From contig NC_066520.1 in assembly GCF_024679095.1 (NCBI RefSeq), forward strand, positions 16,935,831 through 16,999,830: a stretch of DNA of 64,000 nucleotides, written 5' to 3'. The position numbers and the translations under genes were made by a program. Below are positions 12,796-25,977 of this stretch, piece by piece. This stretch comes from Eriocheir sinensis. Taxonomy: Eukaryota; Arthropoda; Malacostraca; Decapoda; Varunidae. Within the stretch, counting starts at the first letter, position 1. Each line of letters opens with the position of its first letter. Under the pieces are notes generated by a model. It was not told the DNA's origin and made no database searches. It saw nothing but the letters and a program-made list of their open reading frames with translations.

Positions 12796-13424
12796 TTTAA
12801 TATGGGTGTTTACCTTTCCACGGCACACGAGTTTTTGTATTGTATCAGCAGTTTTTTTTTCGTCATAGCCATATTTACGCCCGTCACTAAAAAAATCACG
12901 CTTCACAAAAAATATATTCCTCCTTCATGAGTTACAAAGCCTTTAATATGGCCGTCTACCTTTCTACAACACACGCGTTTTTTTAATAGTATCAGCAGAG
13001 TATTTTCCCCCATAGACATATCAACACACATACCAATAAAACAGTCACGTATCACAACCATATTCTCCTCTTTCACGACGTAACTGAACCTTTAATATGG
13101 CCGTCTACCTTTCTACAGCACACGCGTTTCTTTTATAGTATCAGCAGAGTATTTTCCCCCATAAACGAATCAACACACATACCAATAAAACAGTCACGTC
13201 TCACAACCATATTCTCCTTCATCACGTAACTCAACCTCTCCTCACCCACTCAGAGCTTTTGGTATGGGCATTTACTTTTCTACGGCACATGCGTTTCTGT
13301 ATTGCGTCAACAGAGTATTTTCCCCCATAATCGTACCACCACCCATGTCAATAAAACAATCACGCCTCACAACCATATTCTCCTTCATCACGTAACTCAG
13401 CCTCTCCTCACCCGCTCAAGATTA
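12796..13424. repeat. ~150-bp tandem repeat, 4 copies, next to exon 1
   Basis: The word tttaatatggncgtctacct or a close variant begins copies at 12796, 12942, 13091 and 13258. Each copy includes cacgcgtttnt...agtatcagcagagtattttc, cccata, and caataaaacagtcacg...tcacaaccatattctcc. The last two copies also carry a ctcctcaccc.ctca extension. The array ends about 30 bp before the exon at 13456, so its last copy supplies part of the branch-point region. Confidence 0.88.
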
Positions 13425-13455
13425 TAACCCCACTCCTCTTTCTTCTCCCCTTCAG

Positions 13456-13588
13456 GTACACTGGTGGCGGTGACGGCCGTGCGGGGCTCCACGGCTCGCC
13501 TGCCCTGCCACATCAGGTCCCCGAACCCCGAAGAGCCTGTGCTGCTGGTGCTGTGGTACAAGAACGCCTCCGTCACGCCAGTCTACAG
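13456..13588 (+). CDS. Exon: first half of Ig domain 1 (Sidestep-like)
   Basis: The acceptor is a pyrimidine stretch ending ttcag at 13455; the donor is ag|gtaatg at 13589. The exon enters in phase 1 (two bases finish a split codon) and leaves in phase 2. It reads TLVAVTAVRGSTARLPC, then a short loop, then VLLVLWYKNASVTPVYS. This supplies the B-strand Cys and the core Trp of a V-type Ig fold. The VLWYK...TP(I/V)YS block is the most diagnostic part of the Sidestep family. N-A-S in this exon is a possible N-glycosylation site. No signal peptide is encoded here, so at least one further coding exon lies upstream. I could not identify it in 1-13455. Confidence 0.88.
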
Positions 13589-13629
13589 GTAATGCGTATG
13601 TGTGTGTGTTGATGATGATGAGGAGGAGG

Positions 13630-14000
13630 AAGAGGAGGAGAAGGCGCAGGAGGATGATGAGTCAGTTTTCCTTCAGCGATGTAAAGATATTCAAGACTTT
13701 TTTTCAGAGTCACCCAGAAATGAAGTCCAGCGTTGCCCGTACTACCAGGGAGAAGAAAATGTGCCCCAGGGAATGAAGTGCCTAATTAAAGCCGTATAAT
13801 AAGTAGAAAACGAAGGAGGCTGAGGAAGAAGAGGAATAACTTTTGTGTCAGTGATGTAGGGCAGAGTTATTCCAGACCTATTTTCAGTCACCCAGAAACG
13901 GAATCCAGGGTCGCCAGCAGTACCAGAGAAAGAAAATGTGCCCCAGGGAATGAAGTGCCTAATTACAACCGGATAATGAAGTAGAAAACGAAACGGCAAC
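13630..14000. repeat. ~187-bp tandem duplication just after exon 1
   Basis: Two copies share tcacccagaaa.g.a.tccag, agaaaatgtgccccagggaa, tgaagtgcctaatta.a.ccg and ataatnaagtagaaaacgaa. They start at about 13630 and 13817. Confidence 0.88.
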
Positions 14001-14079
14001 TCTATTATATCAAGAACGTGCGCCTAGTCACACCAACTTTACTAATGGCCTCCGGAAATTTAATTACGGAGAGACGATG

Positions 14080-14700
14080 TCAAAGGGAAGCCTAAGAGAA
14101 GAGGAAAGGAAGTTATAAGAGATTATGAGTAGAAGCACTTGAAGGGAATGGACGGCCGAGGGAAGAGATGAATGAACTGTGTAAGTGGGATAGTGAGGAA
14201 AACTGAGTGGGATGGGACAAGGAAAGGAGGTTAAAAGAAGAGTGAGCGTTAGAAGAGAGCGTTGAGTAGAAGCACTTGAAAGGAATGGACGGCTGAAGGA
14301 ATAGCTGAATGAACTGTGTGAGTGGGACGGTAAAGGAAAACTGAGAGACTAGGAAAGGAGGGTAGAAAGAGAGTGTGTGTGTGTGTTAGAAGGGAGGCTG
14401 AGTAGAAGCACTTGAAATGAATGGACGGCCGAGGGAGGAGACGAATGAACTGTTAAAGTGGGACGGTAAGGGAAACTGAATGAGAAGAGGAAAGAAGGGT
14501 AGGAGAGTGAGTGTTAGAAGAGAGGTGAGGTTTGATTAGAAGCACTTTAATAGAATGGACGGCTGAGGGAAGAGATAAGTGAATTGTGTGAGTAGTATGG
14601 TGAGGAAAATTGAGTGAGAGAAGGAAAGGAGGGTAGAAGAATGAAGTGTGTGAGAAGAACAACGTGAAGGAAATGGATGACTGAGGGAGAAGAGAAATGG
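14080..14700. repeat. ~135-bp tandem repeat, 4-5 copies
   Basis: The word agtagaagcacttgaa with gaatggacggc(c/t)gaggga and gatgaatgaactgtgt recurs at 14128, 14265, 14401 and 14535, with a weaker copy near 14653. Confidence 0.88.
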
Positions 14701-16730
14701 AGTGAATGAGTGAGAAGGAAAAGAAAAGCTGAGAGATAAATGAATTCGGTCACAAGAAGAACTCAGAGACACGGTAGAACAAACTATGCGATGATTTAGC
14801 TATTTTCAGAGAACAGGTAAAGGTTGGAACATATTTTAATTCTCTGCATATACACATGACGCATCCAATGAAGCGAACAGGCGTATTTCCAAAGTAATCA
14901 ACACATGACGTTCCCTAATCTGCCCTAAACCGAGTAACTGATTGACTGACTGTTTAATGAATATGACTAAAACATAGTAATCAAGAGTGTGGTTTTATTT
15001 GCAAAGTGCTGATACAAACGCTGCCCGAATCACAACTGACTGACTGATCCATTCCCCGGCAGTTCAGAGGCCTTTAACTGAGCTGACCGGGTTACTGAAT
15101 TAATTAAATGATTCAAAATCTAACGTAGGCTGAAACGATTGCCCTGCAGCGACCCCGGGCTATAGTGTGTCCAGCAAAGCCTTTTCTGGGTAATCTACGG
15201 GCGGTCTAACAAAATAACAGAGATTGAGAGTAATTCCCGGTAAACAACTCGCAAATAAGCTAAACAAAAATAATATTATGTCATAGATGATGGTAATTCA
15301 ATTCGAGGCGGGATATTGGGGAACGAGTTTCAGCGCCGGCAATTTCGCGAACAATTTTCGAGCATTGCTTTTAAACACATAGACACACACACAGACACAC
15401 ACACACACAAAGACCTCCCCCCCCACCCCCCCGCTCTCTGCAACAGGATATCATGTTCCCAGCAGGTTTTCGAATTCTGTGATGATTTTCCTTTTTTTGT
15501 GATTATCGTGAGCATTTTCAGATTTTTTAGATGAGCACGTGTATTTATTTTATATTTTCCTTTCCCCGACCTTCCTTGTTGCACTGCGTTGTGGCCTCGC
15601 GATCCCTCAACTCTTTCTGGATCAGGGATAAAAGACAGGATTCGCAAAGCCTGTGCGGTGGTGTCCAACTCGCTCGCTTCGCTTCTCCACTCCCTCCACT
15701 CCCTTCTTCCACACCTCTCTCCCTCCCTTCCCATCCTCGCCACACACCCGGAGAGTCGCCACAAGAAAAGAAAAATGCAGAAAGAAAACAGATTCAGTCT
15801 ACTTCGGAAATTCTTTAAAGCTTTGATGTTTTGGCAAGTTATATATTTTTTCTTGATGGGGGAAGAGGGAGGCGAGAGGGGGGGGGAGGGAAAGGAACTC
15901 GGAGGGAGGCAAGCAACGTGAGAGTATTGTGGAGATTACGTTGTCCCCTGATGGACCGCGACATTAATAAGACTTGTCCTGCGATTTTTCACGTCAGGCG
16001 GAGATCAAAGCTAACATGTCTGCACGTCGTAAATCCCAGTGTTCGGTCTCCGTCCTTGACATCCACTGCTCACCTCGACAGATAAGAAATATTTTAGTAA
16101 ACGAACTCATGCTGTCAACGCCACTTAACAATCAGCATCAGGGCTTACTTTATCCTCAGCACCATCCCACTAAAGACACGAGGCAAGGCGAGGCGCTGCT
16201 CTGCTCCTTTCCCTTTTACCGCAAAACTTAATAACCTTTTGGAGTCGCAACTTTCCATATTGTTGTCACTGGGGGAATCCAGCCATTTTCTGTACCCAGT
16301 GTTTTCACTTCAACAATATTTACGCAGAAACCCTCGCCTGGGAAAAAGTCCGCCCATAAAACTAATGCAGTAGAAGTTAGAGCCGTCCCTCACATATCAA
16401 TCCTGGCGGTAGATGTTACAGTGGCATTTTATTCAGCAGCAGTTTTATGTATCAAATGGTATTATCTCTTCATCCGGTGTCCAACATACGTAGTAACCCT
16501 CACTAATGGAGAAATAATCCGGATAACTAATGCAGCAATAGTTAAGAATAATCACAGTGAAAGCAGAATTATGAAGAAATATTACACGCCCATCTCTCGA
16601 CCCAACAGCGCGGCGGCCTCCTTGACAGGGCAGCCACCTCGGGCCGCGAACGCTCCTTGGCTTGAAAGTGTCTCCTTAACACGGAAAAGCCTCCTAAACT
16701 TGATAATAGTTGCTTAACATGCCGAACAGT
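14701..16730. other. No gene seen in intron
   Basis: Mixed DNA with a short CA patch (15382-15408) and C-run (15416-15431). No RT, RNA gene or exon is recognised. Confidence 0.5.
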
Positions 16731-17446
16731 GGCGGTGGAGGCGGACAACCCCCTCCCTGGCCCTCCCCTTCTTCGCCGCCTATCTCTCTCCTCGATCTTG
16801 CAACTCGCTCCATCCCCGCCCCAGTGCAACGCCCCAACACTCCCTCATCAGCTTACCAATCACTTTACTCATCAGCTCCCCCAGCCTTCCCCTTCCCCAG
16901 AAACTGCTCCTCCTCGCTTATCTCTCTCCACGATCTCCCAGCGCCCTCCCTCCGTCCCCTTCACTAATACGCCCATCACTACGCCCCCCACATCACCCAT
17001 CAAGACCCCAACGTTCCCCCCCACATCCCTTCCTCTGAAACTGCCCGCGTATCCATTTCCCTGACCTCAAAACGCCCTTCACCACTCACACTGATTCTCC
17101 CCTTCACTCCCCGACTATTTCAACCATCACTTCACCCTTCATTGCTCCCTTCTCACTATTTCCTCCTCCTAAAATTGCTTCTCTTCTATCTCTTATATAT
17201 ATCCTCCATCCCATCCACTAATACGTCCCAAATCCAACACATTTCTATCACTTCACCATTTATTTTTTCTATTTCACCGTCTCTGTCCCCTTTCAACTAT
17301 TTCCTTCTTTTAAAATTGCTCCTCTTTACCTATATCTTACATCGATTTTGCTATCTCCTCAATTCTAACCACTAACACTTCCAATATCACCTCACTACTT
17401 CCTTCCAATTCCTATTCCTCATTGATACTTCCTTTTCCCTTATCGA

Positions 17447-17812
17447 CATATCCTACTCTGGTTCTAGTATGCCTGAAGAGCTCCGTGCCTTTTTCACCCC
17501 TTCCTCTATAGCTATTTCGCAACGTACGCCCTAGACCAGCCCATCCACAACTTCCCTTACCCTCCCCGTCATATCCCATCGTGTTCCTACTATTCCTGAA
17601 GAGCCCGACTCCTTCACCCCCTCCACTATAGCTATTTCGCAACGTACGCCCTAGACCAACCCATCCACAACTTCTTTTACCTCTCCCTGACATATCCCAT
17701 CGTGCTCCTACTATTCCTGAAGAGCCCCACGCCTCCTTCACCCCCTCCACTATAGCTATTTCGCAACATACGCCGCTGACGAGCCCATCCACAGTTTCCC
17801 TTCACTTCCCGC
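17447..17812. repeat. ~122-bp tandem repeat, 3 copies
   Basis: Copies begin catatcc at 17447, 17570 and 17691. They share ttcctgaagag, actatagctatttcgcaacg, tacgccctagacca and cccatccacaactt. Confidence 0.9.
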
Positions 17813-18098
17813 CAGCCAGCCAGTATACCCAGAACCCTCGCCTCCACATCTACAACGACTCTTCCACCCAAACCACTATTGCTATTTCCAAACCATCCCC
17901 TCAGTCACCCGAACCGGCTCTTCCCTCCTTTCCCCTCCTCCCACACCGTCACCTATGCTGCCGCCCCCTTTCACTCCCCCGACTCAGAAAGCCTCCTCCT
18001 TCCCCCCTCCTCGCCCCAACACACTCCGCAACACACTCCAACACTCGCGCCTGATTGAATTTGTTTTTCAGAAGGCAGTCATAGAGGAGCCTTCATGC

Positions 18099-18102
18099 AC
18101 AT

Positions 18103-18182
<80 letters not shown>

Positions 18183-18302
18183 ACACAGTTGCATTTCTCA
18201 CACACGAAAAAATCTGTATATGAATTCACGTCACGAATTTACGTTATCATTATCTTTAAACGCACTTCTTTTGTTCTAAGTTTCTGTCTGTCTGCCTCAC
18301 TC

Positions 18303-18372
<70 letters not shown>
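18099..18372. repeat. (AC)n and (CT)n microsatellites
   Basis: AC array at 18099-18187 and CT array at 18298-18372, with about 110 bp of ordinary sequence between. Confidence 0.95.
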
Positions 18373-18374
<2 letters not shown>

Positions 18375-18469
18375 CGCCGCCCTCAAGACAAAATGGGCTG
18401 ACTGGATTTGCTGTCCTCCCATATTTACGAGGCTACACTCTGCCTCACGCTCGCTACGATAAGCCACGG

Positions 18470-19770
18470 AGACCCCCCCTTTAAAGCCCTTTTTTCATGC
18501 CGCCCCCCTCTTCCGCGCCCCCCCTCTCCACCCCCTACACCTCGTCTCCCCGCCCCCCTCACCCAGCCTTCCGCCTCCCGTCCCACTCTCTCTTCCGCCT
18601 CCCTCTCCTGGTCTTTTTTTAGGCTCCCCCTCATCACCTCCTTTTACTTTATCCTTACGATCCTGGTCTTTTATCTTTTCTGCCGCTCTACTTCCTCTTC
18701 CTCCCTCCCTTTTTGTGCGTTTCTTCCTTCTTCCTCCCCATCCTCCCTTTTTTGTTTGTTTCTTCCCTTTATACTTCCTTTTCCTCCCTTTTTTTGTTTG
18801 TTTTTCCTTTTACTTCCTCTTCCTCCTTGTTTTTTTTCTTGTCGACAGCCTCCATACCTCCCTTACTTCCTGCTTCCTTTTTTTATTTTTATGTTTTTGG
18901 TTTTCATTTTCTGCCTTTTCTCCTCCCCTTACCCAGCCTTCCTACTCCCTTCCTCCTATTTCTATTCTTCTTCTTCCATTCCTCCTCCTCTCTATTATTC
19001 TATTCCTCCCCTCTCTTCTTCACTTTCCCTTGCATTTGTCCTCCCCTTTTTCCTCTTTTCAACTTTATTTTTCCAATCCTTCCCGTCTCCTTCCCTTTTA
19101 TCTCCTTCTATTCCTTCCATCTTTTCTCTCCCTCTGGTTTACCATCCCCCTCTCTCTCTGTTTCTCTTTCTCCCCTCCTCTTTTATTCTAACCCTTCCTC
19201 AGTTCTCCTCCTTTGTCCTCCCCCTCTCCTCCTTCCATCTTTTTTATCCTCACCCTCCTTCGTCTCCTCCCCCTACTCCTTTTTTTCTTGTCCCGGTCCT
19301 TCAGTTCCTCCTCTCCTTCATTCTTTTATCTTACCATTCCGTTCTATCTTCAATTCCCCTCTACTGTCCTCTCCCTCTCCTTCATCCATCTGTTTCATCG
19401 CCATTCTCCTTCGTCCTCTATCCTCCATTTCTTTCTTTTTTCATCCCAGTCCTCCAATCCCTCCTCTCCTTCACGCATTTCTCTTTCCAATCCGTCCTTC
19501 CCCTCTTTATTTCATCATCAGCCTCCCTCTTTCTACTTCCATCATCCCATCCCACTTCGTTTCCCATGATTCGTTTTTTCCTTCTTTTTTTTTTTGGTCT
19601 GTGTTCGTTGATAACCCCGTTTGTTCTGGCTTGTTTTTTTCCTGTTTTTTTTTTATGTAAGGCTCGTGTTTGTTTATCTTCGTCTGAGTTTTTTTTTATC
19701 CCATATCGTCATCGTCTTTGTTGTTGTCATCGTCGTCCTCCTTTCTCCTCCTCCTCCTCCTCCTCCTATT
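18470..19770. other. 1.3-kb polypyrimidine-biased block
   Basis: The + strand is nearly all C and T, which keeps several frames open (one 458 codons long). The translation is Phe/Leu/Pro/Ser with no domain or conserved motif. It extends a C/T-rich zone starting near 16730. Confidence 0.8.
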
Positions 19771-20088
19771 CGTCTCCCTGCTAACACAAAGTTCGTTCAA
19801 AGATGAGAGCATCAAAACTTTGCGATTTCAATTACTCGTCTTTTTTTTCCTCTTCGCTTGTCTGTCAAAAAATAAAATGAAAGAAAAATCGAAAAAAAAA
19901 TGAGAAGGAAACAACAACAACAACAACAAAAAATAGAATATTGCCGTGAATAATGAAAAGCTAGGAAGGGAAGAGGATAAGTAATGTGCCTATGTCCTTG
20001 TTACTGATTTAATTAAGATAGTGTACGCCTTTTTATATGAACATGGACACAAGAAAAAAATGACGAGATATAGGGGTTAGTGTTATAA

Positions 20089-20148
<60 letters not shown>

Positions 20149-21290
20149 TGGGTTTTCTCGCGATGCTACCCAAGTATTACAAGATGAATATTAGAAAACT
20201 CCACCAGTCACGGTGAGTAAACTTTCCTGGGGTTTGATTAGAGGCATTCAGCGTGGCATGGGTAGTCGAGGGCGGTAATGACCAGAGAGGCACAGCGCTT
20301 TACGGCTTTCCCGGCGGCGCGACGGAAAATTGGCGCGAGTTTTAGGATGCAAACAATTTTCTTGCTTATTTTCCTGATTCTCCCTCTTTCGGTGCGTCTG
20401 TTACGCCACCACCTGGGCCAATCAGCGTCCCTTTAAAGCTGCATGCATCAAAGATGGGCATCCGAACCTTTTACAGAGATGAGAACCTTAGCGGAGTGCA
20501 AAAATACGTCTCGGGTCTAAAGCGGCTTAATAAAAATAAATAGAATATTGATCAAAGCGGATATTTCGTGAGTCATTATCTGATTACGTGACTCCTTATC
20601 TTCCCATCTCGTTCTTCTCGCCGACAGGAAACGAGGGTGAGATAATCATTATTTGGAAAAGATTAGCCCGCGAGACTTTCTTCCTCTCTTTTTCGAAGGG
20701 AACCGAAGAGGGAAATATTCTCCTCCTTGCCTCTTCTCCTTTCCTTCCTTCCTCCTGCGACACCGAAAATTGGAGAGAACTCTTTTTTCTTTTCTTCTTC
20801 TGCTTCCCCTTATTCTTCTATGTCTTCTACTTTTACTTCTTTTTCTTCTTTTTCTTTTTCTTGTTCTTCTTCTTCGTCTTTTTTTTTTTACTCAAGAAGC
20901 AAATAAAAAAAGAAAAAAGAAAAACAAATGAGAAAAGAGGAAACACAAGCCATAATACTGGAAGGGAAACTGAGAAAGGGAAGTTAGAACAAAAGGAAGA
21001 TAATATAAAAGAAGAAGTCAAAGAGGATAAAAGAAGACAGAAACACAGGAAGGGGAAAAGTCGAAGAAAACGTAGTAGCAGTAACAATAAAACAACAATA
21101 AAAATAACAAAAACAAAAACATCCTCACCACCACCACTACCACCACCATCACCACAACAAAGAAAAAAAAAAACTACTACAGACAAAAAACAACCACAAC
21201 CACAACAACAAGGGACAAAGGGCGGCTCTTGCAGATAGTTCTAATCTCCTCAAAAAATCTCCTGAGTGAAGGGATTCCGAGACCACATCA
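19771..21290. other. No gene seen; (GT)n and A/T-rich runs
   Basis: A (GT)n array occupies 20091-20147. A T-rich then A-rich patch (20780-21180) with CCA repeats near 21125-21155 explains the open frames. 20200-20620 is ordinary mixed sequence. Confidence 0.6.
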
Positions 21291-21299
21291 GAAACCGAG

Positions 21300-21720
21300 A
21301 CGCCCCACAACGTCGAGGCAAGGATTCCACGACCCTTAGATTTTCATTTGAGGAGGAAAGACAACAGGACCGGCAAAGGAGGCAGGGAGACGGAGCAACA
21401 AAATAACCAATACTTCGAAGGTAGTCACGGAAAGGGATTGGTGAAGAGAACAATTGTGAGGAAGTAAATGAGGGTTTGAAGAGGAACTTATGAATATGAA
21501 AACCAGACCAAACGGTACTTCGAAGGTAAACATGGAAAGGGATTAGTAAAGAGAACAATATTGAGGAGGTAATTGAGGGTTTGAGGGGAACTTACGAACA
21601 TAAACAATGCTTCGATGAAAGATGAAAAAAAAACTTACTCTCAAAAGGCAAATAGGAAAATGGATAACTAAAGGGAACAAGACTTCAGAGGTAGATAAAG
21701 AAACTGATACAAATTTGATA
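21300..21720. repeat. ~105-bp tandem repeat, 2-3 copies
   Basis: The segment tacttcgaaggtan.catgga, aagggattngt, aagagaacaat and gagggtttgag recurs at 21411 and 21516. A weaker third copy lies to about 21710. Confidence 0.8.
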
Positions 21721-22229
21721 CGTGTAATAAGCATGCCTACGACTTGAGCTTATTAAAAAGGAGAGTATCAGGACACCTCTACACCCGAAAGTTTTGTTTT
21801 CTTCTGTTGTCTGTGCTTTTTTGTTGCTGTTTTTGTGTTTTTTGCCCTTGAGCTGCCTCCCTTACTTAAAAAAAAATACTACGAAATATCAAAGAGTAAA
21901 GCTGGGGTGTACTTTCACGGCTTCACTAATAGAGCGCTACATCAGACAGACAGACACACAAACACACGCACATATGATTCCCGCTGAAGAGGAACAATCA
22001 GAATAAAAGCCTTCAAACCCTACCAGATGGGGTCAGTCAGGCCTTAGAAGTGCGATGGGGCGGAAGGGGAAAGTAGACGGTAATATTATGATTGGTTTTT
22101 GTATTGCTATTAGTGAGGTTACAGCTGTTCTTCTCTTTCATCTTCCTCGCCTACTTTTACTTCTTCTTTTTCGTTTTCGTTTTATTTTTTTATTTATTTT
22201 TTCTTCTTCTGTTGGTTTCAGTATTGTTA

Positions 22230-22450
22230 TTGGTGTAATTACTCTTCTTCTTCTTCTTCTTCTTCTTCTTGTACTTGTTCTTCTATGTCATCTTCTCTTC
22301 TTCTTTTTCTTCTTCTTCTTCTTGTACATGTTCTTCTATGTCATCTTCTCTTCTTCTTTTTCTTCTTCTTCTTCTTGTACTTGTTCTTCTATGTCATCAT
22401 CTTTTACTTCTTTTAATTCTTCTCCCTCTTCATCTTCTTCTTCTTTTTCT
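22230..22450. repeat. 53-bp (CTT)-based minisatellite
   Basis: The block gtac(t/a)tgttcttctatgtcatc recurs at 22271, 22324 and 22377 within CTT repeats. Confidence 0.88.
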
Positions 22451-22869
22451 TCTTCTCATCATTACTATTATCACTACAGTATTACTATTACTGCTGAGAT
22501 TGCTCAATATTCATCAGCACCAACAACCTGCATCGCGTCTGAATGAGCTCCACAAACGAACGCCCGTCATGAGTACGTTTAAGCGGCTTTGATACTGAGT
22601 CTACAGATCACAGCAGCCTTGCAACACCAAGAGCCCTGGACACGTAAACACGGTATACACGAACACGCGGCCAAGAGGACATCACACATAAGAGGGTTTT
22701 TACACCTTTTCACAACTACACGAACATTCAAACTTCATGACTCTTTGCAAGTAAAACTGAAGCAATTTGACTTTTTTTTTAATGGGAAACGCAAATGATG
22801 AAAAACATGTTCCGTTCCTTTGATGCATTCATTTTTAGAGACCCAGTATGAGGTGTTTTCACTACGTAT

Positions 22870-22872
<3 letters not shown>

Positions 22873-22916
<44 letters not shown>
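22873..22916. repeat. (AC)n microsatellite
   Basis: About 22 AC units. Confidence 0.92.
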
Positions 22917-22920
<4 letters not shown>

Positions 22921-23659
22921 GGCGTAATATTCCCTGTTAATAAATCAAAGCACATCAACAATTAATCACTCCACGTCACGAGTCGCCCTTCGCCGGGTGT
23001 CACCTTCCCTGCGCGAGGCTCAGGTGGATCGAGGGGACGCACCTGATTTCGCTCCCAAACGCTTTTATTGTATTGCCTCTGACACGGGATTCTTTTCGTC
23101 AAGGTAAACACACACGAAGGGGAGAAGGGGATGGCCAGAGTCTAGTCCTATGTATTTTGCTCTCGTTATATTTACCCTAATAGAAATATATGAACGTAAA
23201 TGAATGACTCGTTTGAAGATTCCAGATTTTCCGGTTGTAATAAGTAATAAGTTGTAATAGGTAGTTTCTATTTAATGTTTGCTAAGATCGCGTCTTCGAA
23301 TTGTGATTTTGTTTCTTATTTTCTATCCACTTTTCTGAGTCTCCCGCTGTCTATCCGTTTCTCCCCCTCTCTCTCCTCCACCGTCCCTCCTCCTGGTCAT
23401 GGAAGTTCCGCGTGGCCGAGTTGTGCCAAAGAGAAATCATCCTCTCCATCTAATCTCTTTATCGCTGCCATAAGTATGAAGTGACAAGCACCCATGGAAG
23501 TCAAGGAGGGAAATAGTGAGCTAATTTGTTCTTAAGACCCAATGATTACAGTTTATTCCAATGTTTTATGAAAAGATAAAGTTCCGGTGGCAAGCAATCG
23601 TGGTTCGGTCTATAGACACCGCTGAACTTAAATGGTGAGAGATGGTGCTTACTCTCGGG

Positions 23660-24040
23660 TTGTGAAGCTGGCAAGAAGGGAAAGAAAGCAGGAAGGAAGG
23701 ACGAAAAGAAGGAAGGAAGGAAGGCAGGAAGGAAGTAAGAAAGGAAATAAGGCAGGGAGAGAGGAAGTAAGAAAGCCAGCAAGGAAAAAAGGATGGAAAG
23801 AATGAATGAATTAATGAATGAATAATGGAAGGAAGAAAGATAAAAAGGAAGGAAGGAAAGAAGGAATAAAAACATGCAAGAAAAAAGACAGGGAGGAGAG
23901 AGGAGATGGAAGAAAGGGGTAACTAAAAGACAGAAAAAGAAGAGGGATGAAATGAATGAATGAGAGAAGAAACGAAAAGAGTATGAAAGAAAAGATGAAA
24001 TTAAGGCATGGCGGATGGAAGGATGGAAGGAACAATGCGA
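23660..24040. repeat. GGAA/GAAT-rich repeat block
   Basis: Imperfect ggaa and gaatgaat tetranucleotide repeats form a purine-rich strand. No gene is present. Confidence 0.8.
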
Positions 24041-25477
24041 AAAGAAGACATTTTAATATCTACTAATGTTAGCTTCAGTACGCCTCACGATATTTAATGA
24101 TTCCTCTGCTGCATAATAAAACAAGACAAAATAATCAACTGTAATTAAGAAAAAAAACTAAACCCCAGCTGAAGGCCAATATTTAGAATTTTAGCAATGC
24201 AATCACATGACGAAACGTTCTAGCAGCGCAAATTACAGCTCGTGACATATTGAAATGGAGTTTTTCCCTAACATTTGATTGCTAGTCATTTCTCAAACGC
24301 GTGATTCATTGCCGTCCTGACCTTGACGTCTGTGGCTGTGCGTCGAGGCCTCTGTAGCCCTGCGCGCCCATTACCTATGACAATCTGACGGACTGGTGAA
24401 TACTGATCTCCTAAAAGGTTCGGATGAGCAGCTCTGCGCAGTCAAATGTATTCCTAGGATGCGAAAAAAATGCATTACTCTATTGGAAGTTTTTTTTAAT
24501 TTTTATTAAGATGGTGGTAGTATGCCATGTTAACAGTTCTGTGCTATGCGAGATGTCTGTAAATGCCGTGATCATGCAAAGAAAGCATTAAAAGATGAAG
24601 GAATGAAATTGTCCGATGTGCCGACCTTACAGTGATGGAGTTTGCCTGATTCCTGGTAAGCTTGGTAATGTCATGCCCGCCACTCATGTACTATTTTTTA
24701 TGCCGTACAGTTTGGGAATAAGGTTTCGGTTTTGCGTCTTTGATAATTTAGATAAGAAAAAAAAACATGAAAAGAGAAAACACTGCAATCCAGAAGTTTA
24801 AAGTGTAACATTGCTTTTCCGCGTCTCTCGCTTTTGTTGCGAGTATTCATGATTTTTTTTTATTGCTTCCATCAGCGCAGCGATGAAAAAAAAAAAACGG
24901 CATTTCATTTTCCCCGCTTTAGCTTTGATAATCGACGATCATATATGCAAATAAATTTTTCAACTCTTTGAAGCTAAGCTGAGATACGTATATTTTCCAG
25001 CCCCGGTAAAGTTTAAAGCTTCATAAGTTCTTTTTCGTATACATTAGCTTGACAAATAATGGGACAAAAAAATACTTATGTAACTTTTCGAGGCTGAATG
25101 AGGGAGAATGGTGACTTTTGGCTCCCCCTCGGCCTTGGCATCACCGTGGCTTGTGTCGCGTTGGTGGCGGGGGCGGCGGCGGTGGCGTGATGGTCTGGCG
25201 GTTAATGGCGGTGAAAAGCTTAATGATGAGAAGAAAAAAACGAGGCCACACGTCATAAAGAAACACCGCCCATCGAGGGAGAACTGACCCTGATGGGCGA
25301 TGTGTGGGGCGTTCAGGGGTTCTTAATGTCACTCTCGGAGGATTTAGCCAATCTCACCTCGTTTATTCTAACTCGAGCCACTTACCGCTATTTATCTTAA
25401 CAAACTTTGGCCGGAGAAGGTACAAATTACCGGACATAAATCAGGTAAGTTAAGTTCCCTCTCCTTGTGCCTTACAG
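24041..25477. other. No gene seen in intron
   Basis: AT-rich mixed DNA; a GGCGGC/GGTGGCG patch is near 25160-25190. The final 30 bp supply the acceptor of the 25478 exon. Confidence 0.5.
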
Positions 25478-25707
25478 CTACGACTCCCGCGGACTGGAGG
25501 GGCGGGCGGACGGAGGGGGTCGTCCGCAGCAGTGGGGGGACGAGGCGGCGTGGGGCTCGGAGCAGCGGGCGTGGTTCGACACTTCGCACTCCCCCGCCCA
25601 GCTGCTGGTGAGGGACGTGCGGGGCCGGGACGAAGGCAGCTACAGGTGTAAGGTGCACTTCAAGGCGTCCCCCTCCTGGTCCCAGCGCATCACCCTCAGC
25701 GTCAAGG
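25478..25707 (+). CDS. Exon: second half of Ig domain 1
   Basis: The acceptor is tgccttacag at 25477; the donor is caagg|gtaagc at 25708. It enters in phase 2: the split codon gives Ser, continuing VYS-YDSRG across the intron exactly as in Sidestep proteins. It leaves in phase 1. Visible features are YDSRGLEGR, a Gly/Trp-rich loop (QQWGDEAAWGSEQRAWFDT), then LLVRDVRGRDEGSYRCKV. The last segment is the classic D-x-G-x-Y-x-C F-strand motif that pairs with the Cys in the previous exon. It ends with the G strand ITLSVK. Codon choice is strongly GC-rich, unlike the surrounding AT-rich intron. The downstream intron is only 270 bp. Confidence 0.92.
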
Positions 25708-25977
25708 GTAAGCGGCGTGGCGGGATCAATGGAGGGCGGGCGAGGCAGCACAAAGGCCAGGCACAAAGCCTCTCGGGGCGGAGATCACTGTGATAATATG
25801 CAAAATAGTCAATAAAGAGATTCTGAATAGTTTTTTGTGTGTTATTCCGCGCAAATTATTGGTGTAAACGAGATTATATCACTTAATTGTACTCCCACAT
25901 AGAAATATAATTGCAGTTCGTGAGGTCATAGCAAATTCTGACACTACTCATTTCCTTCCCTTCCCCTCGATTCCCAG

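Noticed and set aside
18408..19784. 458-codon open frame on the + strand
   Set aside because: It is a translation of C/T-rich DNA (Phe/Leu/Pro/Ser) with no domain. Overlapping frames are open too, as expected when purine-containing stops are rare.
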